A stretch of DNA of 64,000 nucleotides, taken from contig CM028908.1 of the NCBI GenBank assembly GCA_016801845.1, positions 20,781,047 to 20,845,046 of the forward strand, given 5' to 3'. This stretch comes from Polydactylus sextarius (Eukaryota; Chordata; Actinopteri; Polynemidae). The translations under genes were made by a program, and so were the position numbers. Under the pieces are notes generated by a model that worked only from the letters and a program-made list of their open reading frames with translations, was not told the origin of the DNA and ran no database searches. Shown here piece after piece: positions 11,961-23,280 of this stretch (positions within the stretch are counted from its first letter, which is position 1; each line of letters opens with the position of its first letter).

Positions 11961-14644
11961 GCTTATCAAGCCTGCTGCCTGTCACATGTGGAGAGAAATG
12001 GAGCAGGTGGACACAACTGTCACAAATTATGATACTTGACGGGAGGAAGATTTGTAGTCATACATCATAGATGAGTAGATTAAATTCATAAATCATGAGA
12101 GAGGAGCCATCTCTAGTCATGCATAGAGAATGTTCCACCTTTTAATTCTGCTGCTGCAAGTTTCACGTCACGCCTGATCTATTCTCATGTTTTCTTTCTG
12201 TTATTTTTTTCCCTCAGTAAACACACTGCTGGCTTTTCTTTTATTCCCAGCTTTAAATAACAGCAAAAGTGACTCTAGTCTTTAAAATATGTCTTTCCCA
12301 AGGCGCAAAAGATTTGAGAATCGTGCCAGTAAGTGAGTGGCTGCCATTTTCCATCATGACTGAAACTGTCACTGTGTCTGTTTAAGAAACCACAAGGCAT
12401 CTTAATTACAGCCAATCAACACCATGTGATAATGCTACATTTGGCAAATGAATGGCGAGACAAAAAAGCTTTTTGTGTGTGCTTAGGCAGTACAGTCAGA
12501 CCGGTCTTTGTGTGGCCAGGCAGGGGGTAGAAAAAGAAAAGAAGGCAGGGAAAGAGATGAGGGCCCAGGGCTTCGTGCTACTGCCATTCACCTATCGGCT
12601 TGTCAGTTGTGTCAAGGGATTTGGGGCCAACTCTTCTCTCTGAATGGGATGGTGCTCAGGGGCACACTAGAGGCCACAGGCCATGACAAACCATGTGTGC
12701 ATATAACCCAGATGCTATGAAGAGGAGGAGGAGGTCAGGCCGGGGGAAGCGCGTGGGAGGTGGAGGCTGCAGTGTCAGCCAGCAGTCCCTCACTGTCTGC
12801 TGCTACAAAATGTTGCCCCGAGGGATTGTGGGTGCCTAGATTAGCCCAGACGTTTCTTAGAAGGGAAATAAAGCGCCTGTGTCATTAGTTTTCAATATCC
12901 TAGTCGAGTGACGGAAAATATGAACGGTCACTCTGGACATCTCCACAGGCGTCCTAATGAAACAAAGAGAAAGCAAATGTAGATGAAGCAGAGGAGGGGT
13001 GGGGGGTGGGGTGGGGGGTTGTGCGACACCACAAGTGAGGAGCTGTAATGAGCCTGGAGGCGACAGGGGAGGGGCTGCAATTATCACAAGGGGAACAAAA
13101 AAAAAAACAGAATAAATTTAAATGGCTGGGTTTCTGAGATGTATAACACTTGTAAAAACTAAAAAAAAAAATCTAAAAACTGATATAATTTGAAGAGATT
13201 TAAAACCTAAACTGAGGAGACAAGTATGGGATATTTTGTTTTATGACTTTTCGTGAATTATCTCTCATGCCACAAACCATTAGATTTCACTAATGGTTCA
13301 CTGTCAACAGCACAGAGCTGTTTTCATCCAGAGCTCAGACTTAAATCTGTTTACACACTCATGTTATGGGGATTTGTCTTCCTTATGGGGACAAAAAGCA
13401 AGTCAAGGTCAGTTAAGGCGAAGACATGATTGGTTAGGGTCAAGTTTAGAAAAAGGGTTAGGCAAGTGATAGCTACAACTGAGATCTCCAGTAGTGTCTT
13501 GAAATTAGACAGTGTGTGTCTCACTGTGTGTAAAAAGGGAAACCAGGAAAAAGTTAACAGTTTATAGGCACAGCAGTATAAGAGCCACACAGCCAAAACC
13601 CAACAGAACTTATGGTAGCTAAGCTGATTCAGCTAAAACATCACATATTCCCTGTTTTGCATCACCATGAAGTCGTAACATCCATTAGTGTGTCTTCACT
13701 TTAATTCCTGACATGTTAAGCTATCTGATTCTCTATGATCTGATACCAGACACTGTGCCCTCAACACATGAACTCACTGCAGGGTTTATAGCTGCCTCAA
13801 GTTAAACTAACACATTTACACACTATACAGACACACTGAAGTGTTCAAATCCATTTTGCAGCTTCAATCTGCAATTAGATGAGATCCGACAGTCGATATC
13901 TGCATTTAGATGATGTGCAGTAATGAGACCCTCAGGTTTATCGCCCTCAATCCAATTTAACAAGATAATCAGTGACATGGCCTTATCTGGGAAGATAACA
14001 CATGCCTGAGAAATCACAAATAATCCATGCACGTTGTTTGCCGAAATCTGCAGTCTGTGAGCTGACGTGACGTAAAGACGCAAATGCAGCAGAGCTACTG
14101 GTTAGACAACACAAAGCAAGTGGTCTCAGAGGAAAACTGTCCTGTCAGTATCAAGCCACCAGTCTGGCAGAAAATCTCTGTTTTTGTCACGTTGTATAAA
14201 TACAAAGGCTCTCGACAGTTCCAGCTCTGTCAGAGCGATTTCGAGAGGTGTCCCAATTTAAAGGGAGGGTGAGTTCACTGAGCAGCAAGAGGGGATTTAT
14301 AAGTAGGTAGAGCTTGTAGAGCACACAGCCTCAAAACAAGACATCTGAATCAACAATCGAATTCAACAGTTTCAGTGTTTAACTGGACCAATATTCTTAA
14401 AAGTTGTTATATTTCAGATTAACCTTTTCATTTGACAAAAGTCAGTGATAGTATCAACTAGGAACAAAAACTACCAACTAGATTGAGAACCATCTGAATC
14501 CAGATCAGATACCTACGTGCACTGGATCTAAGTGGAATCAGAACCACAAGGGAATAACTATAATTCTATTTTTTTGCCAATTGCACAGATCATCAGTCAT
14601 CTGGACAGTTAAACGTACGTCCTGGTCAGGATCACAGTGCTGAC

Positions 14645-14740
14645 ACAGAGGCATTCACACTCACATTCCCACCTATGTCACCAATTGACCTGACCTGTGG
14701 GGAAAATCTGGAAGACCCTGAGAAGATTCACACAGGCTAA
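14645..14740. repeat. decayed teleost dispersed repeat fragment
   Basis: The text from attcacactcacattcccac through the ttgacctgacctg segment resembles the 3' part of the dispersed repeat copy at 28260-28620, with many substitutions. Similarity was judged by eye; the family is not certain. Confidence 0.4.
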
Positions 14741-15297
14741 GAAAGTCATCAGGTTTGGGCCTGCACCATTGTGCTGCCATGTACTCCAAAAATATACATA
14801 CATTTTATGATCAAAAATAAATTAACTAAAAAACTAGAAAATATTACATTTGAGAAGCAAATTTCACCTCACTGAAATTTCATTAAATCGATTCATCACT
14901 GAATCAGACCCTCTTCTCTGCACATATGTCAAGCATTTCCAGCCCAGCCTAGTGTGAAAGATGTATACTGTATATAAATGTATTTGCACACAAGCTAACC
15001 ACGCCATATATTTTCCCCACTCTGACAGACCACTGTCCTCCCCTGGGGGTACAGTATTATCTTTCCTCCCAGTGTTCTTGACACCTGTTACAACGCTGCC
15101 CTGCTCACCGTCTCTGTATCAGCTTTCCACCAGGCCATCGTATCCCTGCACACTGTCCTCACATCATTCATCTATACCCACTGACTGTAACTAAAGGGGC
15201 TAATGTTGGGCTAATGAGACAGCACGCTTTGGTAAATGTCAGTTCAGCTACATAAAATGTGTGTTATAATAGAGTTCAGTACCAGGGAGATGATAAA

Positions 15298-15322
15298 CAC
15301 ACACACACACACACACACACAC
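15298..15322. repeat. (CA)n microsatellite
   Basis: Uninterrupted AC dinucleotide run of about 25 bp inside the frmd4b first intron. Confidence 0.9.
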
Positions 15323-16179
15323 TAACACAGGACGTAGAACAGCACATGTATTTCAAAGAGAAGTAACCAGGCCCACTAGCAACACAATGCAACTCAGATC
15401 AGAGGCAGCTTTTTCTATTGAAGTACAGGGTTTCCCTCATCATTGTGTTGCTCCACACCTACATCTTTCCTTCACATTGCAGCTAATATGCAGTCTCTCT
15501 CTGCATGGCTCTCTGTCCCTGTCACACTGCGGAGTCTGGCCTGTCTGAGTGGACCAGCGGGGTGCTCTGTTTCGGTCCACAGGGCAGGTGATAATGACTT
15601 CCCTCGCTTCTCCCTCCTCCTTCATCTCCTCCTCCTCATCCCAAGCTACAGCGGTGAAGGTGACTGCAGCTGGATGATTTCTTTCTTTCTTAACTGCAGG
15701 GGATACAAATTGGAGGGTGAGTGGTGTCTGGGATCTGGAGTGTATGTGTGTGTCCAAGTATCAGTGTAGGTGGGGAGGGTGTAGGTTTCTAGGATTAACA
15801 CAGTAAAAGAGAAGGTTCACATAACACTCCATTAATGATGAATGCTAAGCTCTAGTGGGTGAGGACCTACACAACCTCCATCTCCACAGCGATGGCTCCA
15901 AAACTGTAAATCCACTGACAATATGACCCAAACTAAATTAACTCACTGAGGCGAGGTTTAAAAAAATAAAAATCTACCACAGTAACTCAACAGGAAATTA
16001 CTATGAGGGGGGTTGTGAGATTCAGAGCATCACATATTCAGAGAAGTCTCCAGTGTGTATCTTTACAATCCATCCCTTCTGGCATTAAACGTGTGAAACG
16101 TCCACATGGGGTTTTTAGTGTTGTCGATTATTGATCGCTGCCGATCCAAGGCTGTGGGGTACGTCTGCTGTAGAAGCAC

Positions 16180-16212
<33 letters not shown>

Positions 16213-16403
16213 CAAACTCAACACCATGTACCTTTCCATTTGCGCCTGAGAGTGTAATAATAGCAGCTAAGGCCATTTCCGTTCATCTCCACCCCCCTCC
16301 TCCTTCACCTTTACACACACTCACAGTGGAGGGAGTCTCATTCTGGTCATTACCATTCAGGCTTTCAAACATCCCCTCTACATCATCACCTCACAGATCT
16401 CCT

Positions 16404-16404
<1 letters not shown>

Positions 16405-16447
<43 letters not shown>
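16405..16447. repeat. (GT)n microsatellite
   Basis: Uninterrupted GT run of about 43 bp followed by a short GA-rich stretch, in the frmd4b first intron. Confidence 0.95.
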
Positions 16448-16452
<5 letters not shown>

Positions 16453-17249
16453 GAGAGACAGAGAGAGTGCACATAATCTGTGCAATGTGTAGTTAAGAGG
16501 AAAATAGGAAGAAATGGGGAGTGATCACATGAGATGGATGGATACATGCACACAAGCAGCATAATTACAAGGAGGGACACCTCTACACACACCCCCTCCC
16601 AACTCATTCTCTTCCAAACCTCCTAGGCAAAACCAACTGCAGCACAGACACACAGAGAGAAAGAGAGGTGGCTGAGGGCTTTGCTTTGTTGTTATTTTCA
16701 TTTTCTCAGCCCCACAGCAATTACATCCCAGTCCGAGAGACACATGAGGAGGAGGAGAAGGAAGAAACACAAACAAAAAAGGGGAATATTTTGCTCTTGG
16801 AGTGTAACACCATACAGATGTGTTGAGTTCAAGGCCCACTACTCTGCTGCAGGTTGTGGATGAACCCACCAGGAGGAAAATGCTCACAACTGCACACCCC
16901 CTTCTGCTATAACAGCAGAGGCATATAACATTGCTTGATTTGTGAATACTGGAAGCTGAATAAACTGAAGAAGTAAAGTAGACAGTGATGATCGGGAGGG
17001 AAATACCAACCATTAACCATGTTATACTGAAAACAGAGAAAACTGAAAACAAGACGGTGGCTCTGTGTTGAGATAGAGGATCCTTTGTTGCATTTTAATC
17101 TGCAACATATAATATATCTCTGATATATTGCTGTTAGCTGGTATAATGTTTTACCTCCACATTTGTCACACACAAAAAAAAGAAAATATTGATGTATTGT
17201 CTAATACTTTTTTTGTAATTCCCTAATATCCATATCAGCACCTGCCTAA

Positions 17250-17700
17250 AAAATCCCATATTATTCGAGCCTTATTTTTGTGTAACGACTTTAGCATTTT
17301 CAGCACATGAGCAGCTACATCCACCTGGGATAATTGTTTGCTGTTAATTGTTCTGTGTTCTGTATCACTGCAGCAATTACAAAGACGTGCATGCTTGTTG
17401 TACAGCTATTTCAGTGGAACATCACTGCTACACGTTAAATGTCTTAATTAGACAACAGACATTGCTTTATATTTGTTTTATGTCCATTTTCGTCATTAAG
17501 ACAGATGACCCCAAGATGGGAAAATAATGATGTATCACCAGCTGACTGTTTCACCTAATTTGTAAAGGCTGTGCTGGTATAAAACATGCACCGTTGGAAT
17601 TGTGATTAATTTCCCCACTTAAGTTCCCTGGAGACAGGAGCTTTTACTCTGAAGTGCCTGGGTCAATAGTCACTGAAACACACGAATAACCTATAAAACC
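17250..17700. promoter_or_regulatory. possible conserved noncoding element in frmd4b intron
   Basis: Non-repetitive stretch rich in homeodomain-type ATTA/TAATT cores (TTAATTGTT, TTAATTAGAC, GATTAATTTCC) and E-box-like CACCTG/CAGCTG motifs, with no exon-like frame. Composition and motif density suggest an enhancer, but conservation was not testable. Confidence 0.3.
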
Positions 17701-20700
17701 ATCCTTGTGTCCACTGTTTACATAATTCATAAGGAGATAACACAAGCACTGCATTTTTTAAGGGAATTTGTCCACAAACTGTCAAGTGCTTGTCCTTAAA
17801 CAGATTGGGGCTTGTTTTTAATGTAGTTTCTTTCATCTAAATGACACAAATACTGACTCCCAAAGGGATTCCCAACCAGCTGAGCGTCACTCTCCAGGGC
17901 TTACGTTAGTGTTTTGTGTTTCACTTTGAAGGAGAATAAATTGAGAACATTATACATAACCACACTAAAGGACCAAATCCTTCAGAAATCAAACAAAAGA
18001 AAACAGTGTTTTTTGTGTCTTCAAACTCTCTGCACGTGATTTTTTTGTGTACAAGAAATCGTAAATTTTGAAACACACAATGAAAGCGGGATGTTTCACA
18101 ATGTCTGTGGTTTGCTTGTGAAACTAAGGTCTAGACTCTTTGTTTTACTCAGGATGTCCTGTCTAAAGGGACAAAGCAGACATGAAACAAGGAAAAGAGA
18201 TGTAGCGTCTGTACACTGCCGTGCCAGCAAGGAACAGATTCCTGTTGACACAACTTTCAGTGCAAACTGTGTTTTCAGTGATTATGTTACAGAAGGAACT
18301 AGAAGGTTCTGAGGTCACTTAGAGCAAAACACTGCAGGACTGTGACTTCTGTGACAAAAACGGTTCTTTGGACTGAATCATTTTCATTAAATAAGCACTC
18401 AGCCTCCCTACTCTGATGTTCCCCCTAGACTGGAGATTTTAATTGATTTCTACTGTAAAGCCTATAGATTACTGTTGACCCACAAACACATTAACTAAAA
18501 AACACTCTAGTCTCTGGTCATGAATTAGGCCTCCAGCAGTAAAGCCTGTTTACACAGGTTTAAAGTGCTCCTCCACATCCATGTTTTGTTCAATTGTGTC
18601 AACAGCTGAGCACTCTTTGCTAAATGTGTACCCTTTAAGCTTAAACAATATGTGCATTAAAGCAAAGCAGTTGAAGCTTTGAGAGAGGAAATGACACAAT
18701 GACTTCCTAGGACAAGACAAAAAGTTAGCAATAAAACACACTTTTGTAAGCTGTAAGCTTCGCTGCTGTAGCCTCACTTTTTGTGGTTTGTGGTGGCTAA
18801 CGTGAGCTAATATTAGCACATTTTAGCCACTGCATGACAGTGATTGAATTAAACATATGGAGTTTCCCTGATGGAGTTTCAGCATAAAGCTAATATTAGC
18901 AGAAACTTAGCATTTGGGCCTGATGCTAAGCCACTGCTAATGGTAGCTTTTACAGGTTAACACTTAACAGTGGCTGCTCAATAAAAGTTATACATCATTG
19001 TCTTAAAGAGACATTCAACAATATCAGAAACAATTCAATTACATCTTCTGTTCTGTATCTTCAAACCATTGCTGCGACATCCTTTAAAATAACTATCAGA
19101 CTTATTTTGTAATGTGTTACTTGTTTGTGAACAGCATGAGAAACACTCTCCTCCTGCTACAAACCAAAGTAAACACTTGCAAAAACTGAACTATAAGTTG
19201 TTTTAATAAAAAATAAATGTATATTAACTCTTACTGTTAACTGACAATTTCACTTAACTTACTTACTGGTCACATACCAGTCAATTTGACTGGGAGTTTG
19301 ATAGGGGTTTTTCTGATTGTTGTCAGAACCAGTCTGGCAGGAATTTGTGCTGAATTATATGAACCTGCCTGGCAACAGTATCAGATAGTCTAACTGACAA
19401 ATGGTCTCATTCAGAGCTGTACGGTGACCATTATAATAAAGACTTGTGGGAAAAAAACAGACAAATGCTGATAAGCAACTTTTAGAACAAAACAGGGTCT
19501 TGCATGAGAGGTAGTGGGAAAACACCATGAGCTGAGGTCACACTCCCTGTGAAGACTGGAGGTGGTGTTTAATCTTGTTTACTCTTTCTAAGACCACCTT
19601 GTACTGTATAGACAAGGTTGTTAATGGTCCCTGATTGGCAAGTGGCTCCTAACAACTCAACAGCGGCGTTGGAATATTCTGTAATGCTTAATAGCTTTAT
19701 TGAATCGGAAGTGCTGACCCCATTAAAAGCAGCTGAACATCCCAGACTGATGTCAACACAAAGCTGTGCTGCTGTTGCTGTTTGTGTGCTTGTCAGAAAA
19801 AATAAAAAGAGAACGAGGCAGCACATGTTGCTCTCATGTGGCAGAAACTGACTGTAGTCGGCCATACAAGCCAGAGCCGTGTCTTTGTTCTGTATGCACA
19901 CACCTCATGCCAGACCTGCAGTGTGTCAGATCAAATGAGGAACAAGGTGTAAAACCATTTTACTTGATATATAAATATATATTTATATACATCCACTGCC
20001 ACTCTGTTTAAATGTATTCTTTCCATTTATTTCATGATGTGAGGTGACCAAAGACCTATACAGGATATCACGACTCTCTCATTGTTTTGTTTGGGCCAGG
20101 AAACAGGATATTCACTAACAGGATCGTGAACCAGCTGAGCACAGAGTCAGAGAGAAACACATAAAGACTTTTAACCTTTAAAAAGACACTATAAAACACT
20201 ATTTAGTCCCTTTTTTTCTTTTCACACAAGGTGCATCACAGGTATACACACACTTCAGTGTCCACACTCTCAAAAAATAACCAAAAAAAAAAAAAAAAAA
20301 ACATTAACAACACCAGTGCACTTTGTGGCCAGCAGGGCACTCATGTTGATATGTCAACAGCTCAGCAAGCAGCTGACAGCCAGTCACTCAGTCAGTCAGC
20401 ATAAAGCCAGGTGAAAAGACACGCGGGCAGTGTGTGATTCGCCTTTTTGGCTTGATGTCAAATCATGTCATCAATAAACAGACAATACTTCCATGTAATT
20501 TGTGCGTAAAGCGCGCAAAAGCGCGTTTAAAGCTCTAAATGTCAAATAAGTGTCAAATAAGCGCAAAGCGTGTAAGTTATTAATAATGCAAGAAAACAAA
20601 ATGACGACTGGAAAATCTGTCACAGGTGATCGCATTATTGTTTTACTGTTCAGAAGAAGAAAAAGCTCGGATGATAACAAACTCTAATTGCGAATATACC

Positions 20701-20717
20701 AATTACACGATCCTCAC

Positions 20718-20990
20718 CTTAAGTCTTTTGTTGTGATTCGGCTGCTCCCACTTATTGTCTGTTCGCGGAGCTTCGGCTCAGCTCTGCCGGCACCCGTCAC
20801 TCAAATAAATCCAGGTCTCCCCCGGCGAGGTGAGACTCTCAGAGTGTGAAGCTCCTGTTGAGGATGAGTGACGAAGAGTTGGTTGTTGATGAAAGTCAAA
20901 GAAGGTGAAGCCGCTGCCCATTACAACCTCTCCGCTGACTCCGCTCAGTCACTCAGTTCCATTCAGTCGCACTGCCCGCCTCCTCCTCCT
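20718..20990 (-). other. frmd4b: frmd4b probable noncoding first exon
   Basis: On the minus strand the GC-rich segment ends at a consensus donor (ACTTAAG|gtgagg, boundary at 20718). The one ATG noticed in it (20929) opens a frame that stops before the donor, so the exon is read as 5' UTR. It would splice to the MTEGR exon, whose acceptor abuts the ATG at 3128. The right boundary (transcription start) is estimated from the end of the GC-rich block and is not fixed by any signal. Confidence 0.55.
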
Positions 20991-21110
20991 CCTCCTCCTC
21001 CTCCTCCTCTCCACCACCTTCCTCACAGTCAGGATGGGACACATGAATTTCCCTCTGCTGCTGTTGTCTGAGCGCGCGCGGCTGTTGGCCAATGGAGGAG
21101 CGCTCTCTGC
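20730..21110 (-). promoter_or_regulatory. frmd4b: CpG-rich promoter region of frmd4b
   Basis: The only clearly CpG-rich block in the left part of the window, with gcgcgcgcgg near 21072 and several CG-containing words. It includes a CTC repeat at about 20983-21010 and a CCAAT box (ggccaatgg, 21086-21094, ATTGG on the minus strand). This is about 100 bp upstream of the likely start of the minus-strand first exon, typical of a CpG-island promoter. Bidirectional activity cannot be excluded. Confidence 0.55.
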
Positions 21111-21517
21111 TGCAGGAACACTAAACCCACCTCTGCTCAGTAATATACAGTCATATTAAAATAAACACATAAGTGACCCATACGTCATTATTGGTCTGAT
21201 AAAACTGCTCATTCATAATATATCATGATAGTTTATTATGGCAATAACGAAAGTTAAGATAGTATAATGATGAATGAGATAACGATCCTTCAATAGTTTC
21301 TATTTCAAAGCTAAAGCTCCAAAAAAATGTCAAAATATTAAAAAACCTACCCAACATTTATTGCTGGTTGTACACACACACACGTTTTGTTTTAGCAGTG
21401 TTTTAAAGACCATACATATTTATCTCTCAATTTCTTTAGGCAGATATAATAAGGAAATACATGAAATTTGTACAAAGTATTTAAGAACACATAAAATGTA
21501 CTAATGATTGATCAGAC

Positions 21518-22075
21518 TCTGGTCTCCCCCAAATTTGTTGCCCCATCAGTGTTTCAGGAACCCAACAATCACAATGAATAAGCTGATAACAAAATTATTA
21601 TTCCACACCCAGATCACTGATAGACATGTCCAGCCTGCCAGAAACTGTTGGCAGATCCAGATTGATCCAGATCCAGATTGATCCAGCTGATTTCACTTTG
21701 GCTCACCCAAAAGAGATACTGCAGTGACAAGTATATTGGTAAGGCATTATGAGTTGGGGTCACCCAAAACATGCGTTAGGTCTCTCATGACTCTCTTTAT
21801 TGAACACCAAGGGGGGAATTCTGCCCTAGTTTGCCTCATCAGGACTATTTGGATTCCATCCTTTGGCCATTTGCATTTCCTATTTTGACCAAGGTGAGAT
21901 CAGCAGCTGATGTTGAGACCCCTGTTACATCTGGGTCTGCCAACAGCTTATGATGGGCTAGACCTGTCTATCAGTGTTCTGAGTGTGGAACAGTGACTCG
22001 GCCAACAGCTTACCCCTTGTTGGTTGTTGGTCACTGAAGCACTGCACCAAATCTGGGGGTGGCTAGAGTCTGAAT
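21518..22075. mobile_element. foldback (inverted-repeat) element
   Basis: Two imperfect inverted arms of roughly 180 bp (about 21518-21700 and 21885-22075) flank a 180-bp centre. The best-matched part is 21601-21636 against 21955-21990: ttccacacccagatcactga on the plus strand pairs with the complement of tcagtgttctgagtgtggaa. The cagaaactgttggcagatcc block also pairs with ggtctgccaacagctta. There is no coding capacity. The left arm contains a short internal tandem repeat of gatccagattgatccag at 21653-21690. It probably represents a decayed nonautonomous foldback DNA element; no target-site duplication was identified. Confidence 0.5.
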
Positions 22076-22178
22076 CCAGAATCACTGGTAAATTTTCTGT
22101 ATTCTTAAATGTCCTTTGCACAAATGCCCTGTATTTTCTTATTATATCTGCAAAAAGGATTTACTGCTGAGAAAGTTG

Positions 22179-22181
<3 letters not shown>

Positions 22182-22247
<66 letters not shown>
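22182..22247. repeat. (AT)n microsatellite
   Basis: Uninterrupted AT run of 66 bp, immediately left of a large perfect-arm palindrome. Confidence 0.95.
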
Positions 22248-22250
<3 letters not shown>

Positions 22251-22286
22251 ACTAGATTTGTTTTTGCCTTTAGATACTACTCTATT

Positions 22287-22340
22287 TAAAGGCAAAAACA
22301 TACAATGGAACTATAGTCCCATTGTATGTTTTTGCCTTTA
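22287..22340. repeat. 54-bp near-perfect palindrome
   Basis: Arms 22287-22308 and 22319-22340 are exact 22-nt reverse complements. The 10-nt centre (aactatagtc) itself contains the palindrome actatagt, so only one base pair (22309/22318) is mismatched in the whole 54 bp. A partial third copy of one arm (gtttttgcctttaga) lies at 22260-22274. It could form a cruciform or an RNA hairpin if transcribed. Confidence 0.85.
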
Positions 22341-23189
22341 GCCATAGACCAGATGTACAGTAAGGGCATAGCACTGCTAACAGTAGTGACATTGTTTTGA
22401 GGTTCATTAGATATGAAAATAATAACAGTATGAGAAGGTGTTAAAAAAAACTACAGCTCATTTTAGCACTTTAGCTTCTTGTTACTGTTTATTTGTTTTT
22501 TTTTTTAAGGGGCAATTTTAATGTTTTGGGTCCCTCTCATTGTACTCATGAGTGTCAAAAAACAACCGGCAGCTGTTTTCAAAAAAAAGAGTAACTCTTG
22601 CTCTAGCAACACTTACCTGCTCAGCACTTAAACAAAAGACAAAATTAGCAGTTAGTTGCGGAATAGAGTATACCAACTATTTTCAATAATTTCCAATGTA
22701 AAACCAAAAAATGACTGTAATGGATTTAATTCATCAGTTAACCAGAACTGTGACTGTAACTGAATGATAATGTTTTTTTGACACACAACTTCATTCAGGA
22801 GATGATATGTTGTGTTTACAGCTTGTTTCACCAAAAACATTGATATAGTAGGTTTGTTTGTCTGTTTATCTATCTGTGTGAGTTAGTTAGACTTTGGTGT
22901 GGTCATGGATGTCTGTGTGAGTAATGGTTTGTAAAACCATTAAAGCTGTGTAACACTTTAGATATGTGGTAGATTTTCCTGTGAAAACACAGAAAGGGGA
23001 AGGAAAGGAGTGCCACACTGTTGTGTGCTCCATGGCATACTGAACAATGGAAAGGGCCACTAATCCACAAAAACTGCAGGGGCGAGGAAATGGGAGGGAT
23101 GAAACTGACCCGTTTATTTTAGACCAGTTGAACCGTGTGTCAGGGTGATGTTCCTCTGACTATCTCAGCTGTGTAAGCACAAACAGAGA

Positions 23190-23280
23190 GGAGAGAATGA
23201 AAAAAATAAAATAAAATAAAGAAGACAAAAGATGAGTCTTCATGTCTGAGCAAAGGTTGTGTTACAGGGGCAAAATGCTT
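23190..23280 (+). repeat. dispersed direct repeat, copy 1
   Basis: Segment containing an A-rich block, then aaagaagaca, gtcttcatgtctgagcaaag and ttgtgttac. It matches the segment at 29472-29569 in the same orientation with a few substitutions and A-tract length differences. Family unknown. Confidence 0.55.

Larger units (their letters stand above)
6981..20717 (-). other. frmd4b: frmd4b large first intron
   Basis: About 13.7 kb without a supportable coding exon. It holds a 10-bp-stem hairpin at 8784-8807, a CA run at 9956-9971, CA repeats at 15298-15322, a 30-nt T run near 16183-16212, a GT array at 16405-16447 and an A run near 20283-20301. A decayed teleost-type dispersed repeat lies at about 14645-14740. 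Two stretches of balanced, non-repetitive sequence (about 11430-11960 and 17250-17700) look like possible regulatory sequence. The long open frames at 6254-6709, 7003-7404 and 16525-17052 on the minus strand are low-complexity or lack any family motif. Confidence 0.5.

Noticed and set aside
13363..13480. ggggatttgtcttccttatg and following ggttaggg words resembling a teleost minisatellite-type repeat
   Set aside because: Resemblance is from memory of a common intronic motif; too short and degraded to name.
16525..17052. 175-codon minus-strand open frame
   Set aside because: Low-complexity, Cys/Ser/Leu-rich reading of intron DNA beside a GT array; no domain recognised and no link to frmd4b exons.
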